NCBI RefSeq assembly: GCF_043196875.1
Contig: NZ_JBEBMX010000009.1
Span: forward strand, 62,001 to 126,000
Direction: 5' to 3'
Length of the DNA: 64,000 nucleotides
Origin: Saccharospirillum sp043196875
Lineage (GTDB): Bacteria; Pseudomonadota; Gammaproteobacteria; Pseudomonadales; Natronospirillaceae
The notes under the pieces are model-generated. The model made no database searches. It saw only the letters and a list, made by a program, of their open reading frames with translations, and was not told where the DNA came from. The position numbers and the translations under genes were made by a program. This document shows positions 1 to 8,380 of this stretch, one piece after another. Position 1 is the first letter of the stretch; each line of letters opens with the position of its first letter.

Positions 1-927
1 CGCTTATTGCCACGCCGTGGCATCCTGGCGCGGCCGGATGAGGTGCTGATCACTCTGGGTTCGCAAAACGCCCTCTATTTGCTGGCGCAACTGCTGATCA
101 ACGATGGCACCCGTATCGGTCTGGAAGATCCCGGCTATCGCGAAGCCGTGAATGTATTCCGCTTTTTTGGCAGCACCCTGGAGCGTCACCAGGTCGATGA
201 TCAGGGCATTCAACTCAACGACCGCTCTGCCCAGTGCGATTATTTTTATGTGATGCCCAGCCATCAGGTGCCGACCGGCATTCCGATGAGCCGAGCGCGG
301 CGTGACGCTCTGCTGGCGCAGGTGGTTCGGGATGATCAAATCATTATTGAAGACGATTACGACGCCGAACTGCACAACGACAGCCAGGCATTGCCAGCGC
401 TGAAAGCCAGCCAGGTGGGGAACCGGGTGATCTATCTGGGCAGTTTTTCCAAGGTGCTGTCGCCGGGTTTGCGCATGGGCTACATCGTCGCCGACAGCGA
501 ATTGATCGACGAACTGCGCGCCTTGCGTCGACTGATGTACCGCCACCCGCCGGCCAACCTGCAACACCAGATGGCGCAGTTTATTGCTCAGGGTTACTAC
601 GAAACCCATTTGCGCAGCCATGTGCAGGACACCGATGCCCGGCGCGAGACATTGCGCGCCGCCATCGAACGCTTATTACCCCAGGCGCATTGCACCAGCT
701 CGGCTCGTGCCAGCGCTTTCTGGCTGGAACTGCCCCGCGGCACCGACACTCAGCAGTTGGCCTGGCGCGCGGCGCAACAGGGCGTATTGATCGAGCCGGG
801 GTTCCAGCACTTTAATGACCCGGTACCGCCACGCCATTTTATGCGTCTGGGGTTTAACGCCATTGGACGGCAGAAAATACTTCCGGGTATCGAGCAACTT
901 GCCTCTGTCATGCGGCACCTTGGTTAA
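1..927 (+). CDS. tauR: MocR/GntR-type PLP-dependent regulator, TauR-like (5' truncated by window)
   Basis: The reading frame is open from base 1, so the N-terminal winged-helix part lies outside the window; what is visible is the aminotransferase-fold effector domain of a MocR regulator. The PLP lysine is in the segment YLGSFSKVLSPGLRMGY, and the fold type I aspartate precedes it in IIEDDYDAEL. MocR proteins use PLP plus an amine to sense their ligand and do not catalyse transamination. The genes directly downstream on the same strand (TauE-type exporter, SDR, class III transaminase) match the taurine-to-isethionate set, which makes TauR the best subtype; PdxR or GabR-like regulators are the alternative. 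Family membership is seen, the taurine ligand is inferred from neighbours. Confidence 0.8.
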   Translation, partial: RLLPRRGILARPDEVLITLGSQNALYLLAQLLINDGTRIGLEDPGYREAVNVFRFFGSTLERHQVDDQGIQLNDRSAQCDYFYVMPSHQVPTGIPMSRARRDALLAQVVRDDQIIIEDDYDAELHNDSQALPALKASQVGNRVIYLGSFSKVLSPGLRMGYIVADSELIDELRALRRLMYRHPPANLQHQMAQFIAQGYYETHLRSHVQDTDARRETLRAAIERLLPQAHCTSSARASAFWLELPRGTDTQQLAWRAAQQGVLIEPGFQHFNDPVPPRHFMRLGFNAIGRQKILPGIEQLASVMRHLG

Positions 928-976
928 TCCACGACCGTTAATTCACAATCAGGGATGTCACATCCAGACACCCAAT

Positions 977-986
977 CTGGCCCTAA
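977..986 (+). promoter_or_regulatory. possible TauR half-site upstream of the exporter gene
   Basis: CTGGCCCTAA differs by one base from the CTGGACYTAA direct repeat described for TauR of Rhodobacter. It sits 60 bases before the exporter start. A poorer copy (GTGGTTCTAT) follows at 1001-1010, 24 bases downstream start to start. The match could be chance; a footprint or conservation in related genomes would decide. Confidence 0.35.
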
Positions 987-1045
987 AAGTTCATACCCCG
1001 GTGGTTCTATAGTCGCTGCACGATTCGATTGTGGAGCACCACCCC

Positions 1046-1846
1046 ATGCCCTTCTCTTCTGCCTGGCTGATCAGCGGCGGCGTCGCTTTGGCGGCCGGCA
1101 CGCTGCGCGGCTACACCGGCTTCGGCTTCGCCATGACCATGGCGTTGGGGCTGTTGTGGTTGCTGCCGCCGGTCGAGGTGGTGACCACTGTCTTGCTGCT
1201 CGATCTGCTCGGTGCTCTGGGCTTAGTCAGACACGCCTGGCACAAGGCGGACGGCGCGGTGTTAAAACGACTGCTGCCAACCATGTTCTTAGCTTCTATC
1301 GCCGGCGTAGCGCTGATGGGCGTCTTGCCCAGCAGCGCAGCCAGATTGGTCGTTGCCAGCCTGTGTTTGGTTGGCGCCCTGGCAACACTGGTGCAACCGC
1401 ATCGTGGCAATGAACTCGCCACGCACTTAGACCGTCGCCGGGATTTGCGATTGGCGTTGCCCGCCGGTGGCGCTTCTGGCCTGGCGATGAGCCTGTCGTC
1501 AGCGGGTGGACCGCCGCTGATGATCTATCTGATGCACAGCCGGTTAGACCCACAGACCGCCCGCGCCACCGCCATCGTCTTTTTTATCAGCGCCAGTTCG
1601 ACCGCCTTGTTGGGTTATTTGAGTGTGGGTTTGATCAGCACTGCAACCGCCTGGCTGGCGTTAACGCTCTGCCCTTTAGCCTGGCTGGGTGCGGCTCTGG
1701 GGCATTGGTTATTCGACCGTTTTCCGCCCCTGTCATACCGCACTCTGGTCGCCCCGGCGTTGATTTTAATGGCGGGTTGGCTGTTTTTCCGCGAAGTCAG
1801 GACGCTGTTTTTTGGTAGCCTAAGCAGCCCTTCCGTTGGATTTTGA
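1046..1846 (+). CDS. isfE: TauE/SafE-family anion exporter, probable isethionate exporter
   Basis: This is a hydrophobic protein of 266 residues with the paired repeats and glycine-rich first helix of TauE/SafE (COG0730) permeases, placed in the inner membrane with about eight helices. I chose the ATG at 1046 because a GGAG sequence lies about ten bases upstream; a GTG at 1031 would add five residues but would have to use that same GGAG as coding sequence. The family exports small sulfonates or sulfite. Its position between a TauR-like regulator and an IsfD-like reductase indicates isethionate as substrate, as proposed for IsfE of Chromohalobacter salexigens. Sulfite or sulfoacetate export are alternatives if the downstream enzyme assignments are wrong. 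Confidence 0.7.
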   Translation: MPFSSAWLISGGVALAAGTLRGYTGFGFAMTMALGLLWLLPPVEVVTTVLLLDLLGALGLVRHAWHKADGAVLKRLLPTMFLASIAGVALMGVLPSSAARLVVASLCLVGALATLVQPHRGNELATHLDRRRDLRLALPAGGASGLAMSLSSAGGPPLMIYLMHSRLDPQTARATAIVFFISASSTALLGYLSVGLISTATAWLALTLCPLAWLGAALGHWLFDRFPPLSYRTLVAPALILMAGWLFFREVRTLFFGSLSSPSVGF

Positions 1847-1861
1847 TTTGAGGAGTTTGCA

Positions 1862-2620
1862 ATGCCCATCGCTTTTATTACCGGTGCCACCTCAGGTTTT
1901 GGCCGCGCCACGGCCCAGCGTTTTGCCCAGGCCGGCTGGTCGTTGGTATTGACCGGTCGTCGCCAACAGCGTCTGGATGAATTGAAAGCCGAACTGTCGT
2001 CACAGTGCCCGGTGCTGACTTTAGCGCTCGATGTTACCGACGCCGAAGCGGTCAAAAATGTCGTCGCCACTTTGCCCGAGGAATTCAAAGCCATTTCGGT
2101 GCTGGTCAATAACGCCGGCCTCGCCTTAGGTACCGACCCTGCTCAAGACAGCGATCCCGAACAATGGCAACAGATGATCGACACCAACATCAGCGGCCTG
2201 GCGCGCATGACACACGCTTTATTGCCCACGCTGATCGATCAGGGTAACGGCGCCAGCATCATTAACATCGGTTCCATTGCCGGTCACTGGCCTTATCCCG
2301 GCGGCAATGTTTACTGCGGTACCAAAGCCTTCGTTGAACAGTTTTCCTATGCGCTGCGTTGTGATTTAAGCGGCACCGGTGTGCGCGTGACTAATCTGGC
2401 ACCGGGCATGGCCGAAAGCGAGTTCACTCTGGTGCGTACCGGCGGCAATCAGCAAGCCCACGATAAGTTGTACCAGGGCGCCGATCCGATTCAGCCGGAC
2501 GATATTGCCGACACCATTTTCTGGATCGCCAATCTGCCAGCGCATCTGAACATCAACCAGTTGGAGATCATGCCGGTATCTCAGGCCTGGTCGCCCTTCT
2601 CGGTGCATCGCAACAACTGA
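1862..2620 (+). CDS. isfD: short-chain dehydrogenase, probable NADPH-dependent sulfoacetaldehyde reductase
   Basis: This is a classical SDR of 252 residues. The dinucleotide-binding motif TGATSGFG is at residues 7-14, NNAG at 83-86, catalytic Ser138 in GSIAG, and Tyr151/Lys155 in YCGTK. The arginine pair after the second strand (TGRRQQ, residues 31-36) favours NADPH. A GGAG ribosome site precedes the ATG, and the gene follows the exporter by 15 bases. The closest functional family is YdfG/serine dehydrogenase-like SDRs, to which IsfD of Chromohalobacter and Klebsiella belongs. Next to a taurine-type transaminase and a TauE exporter, reduction of sulfoacetaldehyde to isethionate is the most economical role. 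A general 3-hydroxy acid dehydrogenase is the alternative. Confidence 0.7.
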   Translation: MPIAFITGATSGFGRATAQRFAQAGWSLVLTGRRQQRLDELKAELSSQCPVLTLALDVTDAEAVKNVVATLPEEFKAISVLVNNAGLALGTDPAQDSDPEQWQQMIDTNISGLARMTHALLPTLIDQGNGASIINIGSIAGHWPYPGGNVYCGTKAFVEQFSYALRCDLSGTGVRVTNLAPGMAESEFTLVRTGGNQQAHDKLYQGADPIQPDDIADTIFWIANLPAHLNINQLEIMPVSQAWSPFSVHRNN

Positions 2621-2655
2621 AACCCTCACCCACTGCGCGAATCCAAGGAGCCGCC

Positions 2656-4047
2656 ATGACCCAAGTTGAGCACGATGTTGACGCCTTAAAAGACTGGGAT
2701 AAAACCCACGTCTGGCATCATCTGACCCCCGGCCAATCGGCCGCCGCCGGTCTGCCCATGTTCGTGCGCGGCGAAGGTTTGCGCCTGTGGGACAGCGACG
2801 GCAACGAATATCTGGACGCCTCCGCCGGTGGTGTCTGGGTCACCAATGTCGGCTATGGCCGTACCGAAATCGCCGAGGCGGTTTATCGCCAGTTGACCGA
2901 ACTGAATTATTTCGCCGGTTCCATGGCCAGCAAGCCGGCGGCTGCCTTTGCCGAAAAACTGATCAGCAAGATGCCCGGCATGAGCCGGGTTTACTATTCC
3001 AGTTCCGGTTCGGAAGCCAACGAAAAAGCCTTCAAGATGGTGCGCCAGATTGCGCATAAACATCATGGCGGCAAGAAACACAAAATTCTCTACCGCGAGC
3101 GTGATTATCACGGCACCACCATCGCCGCGCTCAGTGCCACCGGCCAGAGTGAACGACGCGATCACTTCGGTCCTTTTGTGCCGGGCTTTGTCGAATTCCC
3201 GCACTGCTGCGAATACCGCAATCAGTTTGGCGACGTCGATGGCGATGTCGTCAGTTATGGCGAGCGCGCTGCGGCCGCCATGGAAGAGGTGATACTGCGT
3301 GAGGGTGCCGATACCGTCGGCGCCGTTATCATTGAACCGATTACCGCCGGCGGCGGCATCATCCCGCCACCGGAGGGTTACTTAAAACGGGTGCGCGAGA
3401 TTTGCGATCAATATGACGTACTGCTGATCATCGACGAAGTGGTCTGTGGTCTCGGCCGCACCGGTGCCTGGTTCGGTTACCAGCACTACGACATCACCCC
3501 CGATATCGTCACCATGGCCAAGGGCGTCGCCTCCGGTTACGCCGCTATTTCCTGCACCGTGACCACCGAAGGCGTCTATCAGTTATTGCAGGAAGCGCCT
3601 GACGATAATCTGGGTTACTTCCGCGATATCTCCACCTTCGGCGGTTGCCTCTCGTCGCAGGCGGCGGCGCTGGCCAACCTGGAGATCATTGAGCGCGAAG
3701 CCCTGGTGGAGAACAGCGCACGCCAGGGTGAACGGCTACTGGCGGGCTTACAAAAGCTGGCACAAAAACATCCGCTGATTGGTGATGTGCGCGGTAAAGG
3801 TTTGTTTGCCGGTCTGGAATTAGTCACCGACCGACGCGCCAAAACACCCGCTGACGAAAGCATTCCTATGGCCATTGTTGCCCGTTGCAAACAACTGGGA
3901 CTGCTGATCGGCCGCACCAACCGCAGCCTGACGGGGTTCAACAACACCCTGAATTTCAGCCCGGCGCTAACCGCCACCGATCTAGACATCGATACCCTGG
4001 TGAATACACTCGATCAGGCGCTGACCGAAATCAGCGACACGTTATAA
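2656..4047 (+). CDS. tpa: class III omega-aminotransferase, probable taurine-pyruvate aminotransferase
   Basis: This 463-residue protein is a fold type I class III transaminase. It shows SSSGSEANEKA at residues 115-125, the pyridine-nitrogen Asp260 in IIDEV, and the PLP lysine Lys289 in MAKGVASGY. Length is normal for the family. Its substrate cannot be read from sequence alone; the context of a TauR-like regulator, a sulfonate exporter and an IsfD-like reductase points to taurine plus pyruvate giving sulfoacetaldehyde plus alanine. A putrescine, beta-alanine or 2-oxoglutarate-linked taurine transaminase would look similar. A good AAGGAG ribosome site precedes the ATG. No sulfoacetaldehyde acetyltransferase (Xsc) is present nearby, which fits use of taurine for nitrogen only. 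Confidence 0.7.
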   Translation: MTQVEHDVDALKDWDKTHVWHHLTPGQSAAAGLPMFVRGEGLRLWDSDGNEYLDASAGGVWVTNVGYGRTEIAEAVYRQLTELNYFAGSMASKPAAAFAEKLISKMPGMSRVYYSSSGSEANEKAFKMVRQIAHKHHGGKKHKILYRERDYHGTTIAALSATGQSERRDHFGPFVPGFVEFPHCCEYRNQFGDVDGDVVSYGERAAAAMEEVILREGADTVGAVIIEPITAGGGIIPPPEGYLKRVREICDQYDVLLIIDEVVCGLGRTGAWFGYQHYDITPDIVTMAKGVASGYAAISCTVTTEGVYQLLQEAPDDNLGYFRDISTFGGCLSSQAAALANLEIIEREALVENSARQGERLLAGLQKLAQKHPLIGDVRGKGLFAGLELVTDRRAKTPADESIPMAIVARCKQLGLLIGRTNRSLTGFNNTLNFSPALTATDLDIDTLVNTLDQALTEISDTL

Positions 4048-4146
4048 TTTCTTAGATCTTCGAGAAGCGGCAAGGATGCCGTCACACCATTGCAAAGACT
4101 GACTGCATTGGGCAATCTCGCGGCTTGAACATAGTAAGGAAACTGC

Positions 4147-5583
4147 ATGAATCACTCCTCTATTGCTCTGTATCGTTCTCTGTGTCTGGCTGTGTTGTGC
4201 AGCCTCTTGTTAACTGCCTGCAGTTCCATGCCGCAAGGTTTATCCGCCACCGGACCGGTTCGGGCCACGGATAACGTCGATTTCTTCTACGACCAGACGT
4301 ACCGCCAAAGCGATGGCGACGAAGTCGTCAACCAGCAAGTTATGGATGAAATTCTAGCGCTGATCGACAGCGCCGAATCCATGCTGGTGCTGGATATGTT
4401 CCTGTACAACGACTTCGCCGGTGAGACTGCTTACCGGCCACTATCAAACGAATTGACGACAGCGTTAGTCCGCGCCAAAGAACGTCATCCTGACATGCCA
4501 GTGGTGCTGATCACCGACCCTTTCAACACCCTCTACGGTGGCATGGAATCGCCCTACTTCGATCGCCTGGAAGCGGCCGGTGTGGATGTAGTAACCACCG
4601 ACCTCGCCAAGTTACCGGTGTCCAACCGCAGCTGGACCACGCTGTGGACCCTGTGCTGCCGTTTCGTGGGCAATAGCAGCCGAGGCGGCTGGCTGCCCAA
4701 CCCGGTCGGCCCCGGAAAAGTAACGCTGCGTTCCTACCTGCACTTGCTGAACTTCCGTGCCAACCATCGCAAAACATTGGTGGTGAATACCGGCACCGAA
4801 TGGCGCGCTCTGGTGACGTCAATGAATCCCCACGATGCCAGCAGCCGTCACGACAACAACGCCGTTACCTTCACCGGTCCGGCCGCGCTGGATTTACTGC
4901 AAACCGAACGCGCTGCCGCCCTGATGTCCGGCTTTGAAGCCGCCGAGAACTGGCCCGAGGCACCGCCTGTCGCCGATGAGCTGGATGCCGACGCCGACTT
5001 CAGCGTGCAGGTACTGACCGAAGGCGCGATTGAAACCGGGCTGTTGACGCTGATCGACTCCTCCGATGAAGGCGACCAGATCGATCTGGAAATGTTCTAC
5101 CTGGCATCACGGCCGGTGATCAAAGCGCTGATCCGGGCCCATGAACGCGGCGTCGAACTGCGCGTCATTCTCGATCCCAACCGGGATGCCTTTGGCCGCG
5201 AGAAAAACGGCATTCCCAATCGCCAGACTGCCTGGGATTTGCATGACGAAGGCATCGCCGTGCGCTGGTGCGCCACCGAGGGCGAGCAATGTCACCGCAA
5301 GTGGATTCGTCTGGATCGTGCCAATGGTGAAACCCAGGTCATCACTGGCTCTGCCAACTTCACCCGACGCAACCTCCATAACCTCAATATGGAGACCAGC
5401 GTGCTGGTAACGGTACGCTCCGATCACCCGGAAGTGATCGCCATGCGGAACGATTTTGACCGTTCCTGGAGCAACCCCGACGACAGCGTCTTCAGTCTCG
5501 ACTACGCCGAGTTCTCTGATCACAGCCGCTGGCGTTATGGCATGTACCGGTTTATGGAAGCGACCGGAATGTCGACGTTTTAA
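4147..5583 (+). CDS. phospholipase D-like (cardiolipin synthase-type) lipoprotein
   Basis: The protein has 478 residues and a lipoprotein signal peptide with lipobox LTAC, lipidated at Cys25. Two PLD half-domains follow. The second HKD motif is intact (His383-x-Lys385-x4-Asp390, then GSANFT at 401-406). The first reads His207-x-Lys209-x4-Asn214, so the motif aspartate is Asn. The family hydrolyses or transfers phosphodiester groups, as in cardiolipin synthesis, phospholipid cleavage or nuclease action. A periplasm-facing lipoprotein acting on phospholipid is likely. It is transcribed alone, with 99 bases upstream and a strong terminator immediately downstream. The precise substrate is unknown. 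Confidence 0.75.
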   Translation: MNHSSIALYRSLCLAVLCSLLLTACSSMPQGLSATGPVRATDNVDFFYDQTYRQSDGDEVVNQQVMDEILALIDSAESMLVLDMFLYNDFAGETAYRPLSNELTTALVRAKERHPDMPVVLITDPFNTLYGGMESPYFDRLEAAGVDVVTTDLAKLPVSNRSWTTLWTLCCRFVGNSSRGGWLPNPVGPGKVTLRSYLHLLNFRANHRKTLVVNTGTEWRALVTSMNPHDASSRHDNNAVTFTGPAALDLLQTERAAALMSGFEAAENWPEAPPVADELDADADFSVQVLTEGAIETGLLTLIDSSDEGDQIDLEMFYLASRPVIKALIRAHERGVELRVILDPNRDAFGREKNGIPNRQTAWDLHDEGIAVRWCATEGEQCHRKWIRLDRANGETQVITGSANFTRRNLHNLNMETSVLVTVRSDHPEVIAMRNDFDRSWSNPDDSVFSLDYAEFSDHSRWRYGMYRFMEATGMSTF

Positions 5584-5586
5584 CCT

Positions 5587-5616
5587 AAAAAAGCAGCCCG
5601 GAGGCTGCTTTTTTTT
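5587..5616. terminator. bidirectional rho-independent terminator
   Basis: A stem AGCAGCC/GGCTGCT with a short loop is flanked by six A and eight T residues, so it can stop transcripts from both converging genes (the PLD-like gene ending at 5583 and the epimerase ending at 5620). Confidence 0.9.
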
Positions 5617-5619
5617 GCT

Positions 5620-6507
5620 TTAGAAATACCCCGCCTGATCCATATCGCTCAGCAGATCCGGTCCGCTCGGTTGCCAGTCAAGTTGCTGACGCGTCCAGTC
5701 GCTGCTGGCGCGGTTATCGATGGCGGCAAAATGCACGAAACCACCAAAGTAATCCGCTGCCTGCTCAGGTCTCACTGAGTCGACCGGCAGATTGAGGTGC
5801 TGACCGATGGATTCAGCGATGGCACCAAACTCAATGCCCGTCTCCGCCACGGCATGAAAGCGATCACCCGGTTCAAACCCCTTGCTCAATACCAGAGCAA
5901 AACAACGGGCAGCATCCAACCGATGCACCGCTGGCCACTGGTTTTGCCCCTGGCCGACGTAGGCGGCACGTCCCTGACGACGGGCAATATCGATCAACAT
6001 CGGCACGAAACCATGGTCGCCCTGACCATGCACCGATGGCGGCAAACGCACGGCGCCGACGGGCATTCCTTGTTGCGCCAGTTCGTCCAACAAAGCTTCC
6101 ATCGCTGAACGCGGCGACCTGGCGTGCGGGTAATCGGCACGGCTTTGTTCGGTCACGATGTCGGTCGAGGTAATCATACCGATGCCGGAAGTGACCAACA
6201 GCGGACGATCTGGCTTGGCCAGTGCCGAGATAACCGCGCGTTCGGCAGCGCAGTTTTCAGTAAAACGACTGAAATCATGATTGAAAGCGGTATGAATGAT
6301 AGCGTCGGCTTTGGCCTCTTCAGCCGCCTGCGCCAGGCTGTCCGGCTGATCCAGATCGCCCAGGTAGCTGCTGACACCCGCTGCGGCCAATTTGGCTTCG
6401 CCGGCTGCATTACGCGCCAGACCGATGACCTGATGACCTTCTTTAACTAATTCCTCTGCGACCGCCGAGCCGACAAAGCCGGTGGCGCCGGTTACCAATA
6501 CTCGCAT
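5620..6507 (-). CDS. NAD(P)-dependent epimerase/dehydratase-family (extended or atypical SDR) protein
   Basis: The product has 295 residues when started at the ATG at 6507, which has an AAGAGGAAG ribosome site; a longer reading from 6537 would lack one. The N terminus MRVLVTGATGFVGSAV is the nucleotide-binding motif of extended or atypical SDRs. The middle carries an SAMEALLDEL helix where the catalytic Tyr-x3-Lys is usually found, and I do not see a clear YxxxK there, so it may be a binding-type or NmrA-like member. It is divergent from an AraC regulator that probably controls it. Substrate unknown. Confidence 0.7.
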   Translation of the reverse strand: MRVLVTGATGFVGSAVAEELVKEGHQVIGLARNAAGEAKLAAAGVSSYLGDLDQPDSLAQAAEEAKADAIIHTAFNHDFSRFTENCAAERAVISALAKPDRPLLVTSGIGMITSTDIVTEQSRADYPHARSPRSAMEALLDELAQQGMPVGAVRLPPSVHGQGDHGFVPMLIDIARRQGRAAYVGQGQNQWPAVHRLDAARCFALVLSKGFEPGDRFHAVAETGIEFGAIAESIGQHLNLPVDSVRPEQAADYFGGFVHFAAIDNRASSDWTRQQLDWQPSGPDLLSDMDQAGYF

Positions 6508-6633
6508 GTGACTTCCTCTTACTGGTTTGACACTCAACCGAAGTACGGTTGAATGCTGGCCAGCTTAAGGCGTGACTATTGTACGATCTATGCGGTAAAG
6601 TCCTAACTTCTTTCGCAATCATCCAAATCCATC

Positions 6634-7566
6634 ATGGACCCACTCTCAGACCTGCTGTCCCTGCTGAAGTTGCGCAACTACCTGAGCGCCGGCTTCGATG
6701 TTGGCGACGACTGGCTGGTGCAGTTCCCCGATCAGCAACAAAGCATTAAGTGCGGCGCCATCCTCAACGGCGACTGCTGGCTAGCGGTAGAAGGCGTGGA
6801 CGAAGCCGTTCATCTGCAGGCGGGTGACTGCTTTGTGCTGCCCTGGGGTCGTCCTTTCCGGCTCGGCAGCGATTTGAACGGCCGATGCGTTCCGGCGCGC
6901 GACCTGTTTAATGCACTCGGCCAGGGTACGATTTCAACCTATCAAGGCGGCGGTCGGTGTTATGGCGTCAGCAGTCGGTTCGCGCTGAGCAGCCAACACA
7001 ACAGCCTGCTGACGCAACTCTTGCCCGCCATTGTCCATATTCGTGAAGACCAGGGGGCAGCTTCGCTACGCTGGTGTGTCGAGCAGATGATGCAGGAGAT
7101 GCGCAACCTTCAGGCCGGCAGCACGCTGGTGATAGAACACCTGGCGCATATGATTTTGATCCAGGCCTTGCGCCTGCATCAGCAAAGCGCAACCGATTTG
7201 CGCCAGGGCTGGTTATTCGCGTTGCAAGATCCCGCCATTGGCCGGGCGTTGGAAGCCATTCATCAGCAGCCAGCCCAGCGCTGGACCTTGCAGTCCATGG
7301 CCGAACAAGCCGGCCAATCGCGCTCCAGTTTCGCCCAGCATTTTCGAACCAAGGTCGGTACGCCGCCGCTGGAATATCTAACCCAGTGGCGCATGTTGCT
7401 GGCCGGTGATCGCTTACAACGCACCGATGACTCGGTGTCGAGCGTGGCACTCTCCCTGGGTTATGAATCGGAAAGCGCTTTTAGTACTGCCTTTAAACGC
7501 GTGATGGGCTGTTCACCGCGGCAATACAGTTTGCAAGCGGCCGCTGCGACCGAACTTGCCGACTGA
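6634..7566 (+). CDS. AraC-family transcriptional regulator with cupin sensor domain
   Basis: This 310-residue protein has an N-terminal cupin-type sensor (LQAGDCFVLPWGRPFRLG is the conserved strand-turn-strand) of the kind found in AraC regulators next to oxidoreductases. The C-terminal double helix-turn-helix runs from about residue 205 to 300, with the second recognition element in SVALSLGYESESAFSTAFKR and the terminal CSPRQY motif. It is divergently oriented to the SDR-type epimerase with a 126-base shared control region, suggesting that it regulates that gene. The ligand is unknown. Confidence 0.85.
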   Translation: MDPLSDLLSLLKLRNYLSAGFDVGDDWLVQFPDQQQSIKCGAILNGDCWLAVEGVDEAVHLQAGDCFVLPWGRPFRLGSDLNGRCVPARDLFNALGQGTISTYQGGGRCYGVSSRFALSSQHNSLLTQLLPAIVHIREDQGAASLRWCVEQMMQEMRNLQAGSTLVIEHLAHMILIQALRLHQQSATDLRQGWLFALQDPAIGRALEAIHQQPAQRWTLQSMAEQAGQSRSSFAQHFRTKVGTPPLEYLTQWRMLLAGDRLQRTDDSVSSVALSLGYESESAFSTAFKRVMGCSPRQYSLQAAAATELAD

Positions 7567-7663
7567 TTGATCTGCCATGACCGCTTGGCTTTATGGCAAA
7601 GCGCCCCTTTAATAGCGATTGGCAACACTCAAACCGATGGCCATTAAAGGGAAGCCAATACTT

Positions 7664-8314
7664 ATGACGTTCAAGTCTCTCAGTGCCGTTCTGGTGCTCA
7701 GCCTGATACTGACAGCCTGCTCAACGATGGAAAGCATTAAATACCAGGGCACTCAAGTTTCCGCCGATAAACCGCTCTGGCTTTCGGGCGTTCGTGAAGA
7801 AAACCGGGAATTCACGGCACAGTTTCCGGAGCGGGTATACAGCGAACATTTTGAAGTGATCAATGCCGGCTATTGGTTAGCTCGGTCGAATCCAGGGCAA
7901 CTGGACCTGTTCTTGGTTTATGCGTTCGACCTTAATGTCATCAAACACTTCGACCAGGTAGTTTACAGCCGGGCTATCCTGCATAACCCCGCATCACCCG
8001 ATGAACCGATTGAATATCGCAGCCCGTTAAGCACAACATCAGGTTCTTCCAATATCACCCATGGACCTGTTGAAGGGGCCGTTTTTGGCGCTGAATATCA
8101 TTTAATTTATGAAGTCTATGCCGACCCCGAATACACTCAGTTATTAGAACGCATCGACCAACCGATTGTCTCTCCGGCTGACAATAGCAGTGGCTGCATT
8201 GAAATCCATCCGGGTTACAAGGAGGTTTACTTTTCGAGAGTCCCCAATATACGCCATGGCGAAGAGACCTTTATCCCCTCTCAATATATAGAATTGTATT
8301 GTCGCAGACGCTGA
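7664..8314 (+). CDS. uncharacterised lipoprotein
   Basis: I do not recognise this protein. It has 216 residues from the ATG at 7664, which follows an AAAGGGAAG ribosome site; an in-frame TTG at 7619 is unlikely. The signal peptide ends in lipobox LTAC, so it should be lipid-anchored. The mature part has no repeats or membrane segments and two cysteines near the C terminus (SGCIEIH and ELYCRR) that could pair. Base composition is a little more AT-rich than neighbours. Transcription ends at a perfect hairpin at 8322-8353. Confidence 0.75.
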   Translation: MTFKSLSAVLVLSLILTACSTMESIKYQGTQVSADKPLWLSGVREENREFTAQFPERVYSEHFEVINAGYWLARSNPGQLDLFLVYAFDLNVIKHFDQVVYSRAILHNPASPDEPIEYRSPLSTTSGSSNITHGPVEGAVFGAEYHLIYEVYADPEYTQLLERIDQPIVSPADNSSGCIEIHPGYKEVYFSRVPNIRHGEETFIPSQYIELYCRRR

Positions 8315-8321
8315 TTAGGGG

Positions 8322-8353
8322 GCCGATGCAGTCGGCTAAGTGACTGCATCGGC
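8322..8353. terminator. hairpin terminator between convergent genes
   Basis: A perfect 12-bp stem (GCCGATGCAGTC and its complement) with an 8-base loop lies between the convergent lipoprotein and ABC exporter genes. There is only a weak T-run, so it may act as a processing barrier as much as a classical terminator. Confidence 0.6.
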
Positions 8354-8380
8354 TTCATCTCACTTCAGCCACAGCCTTGA

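Noticed and set aside
4068..4081. CGGCA-AGGA-TGCCG hairpin after tpa
   Set aside because: Short stem with no T-run; not enough for a terminator.
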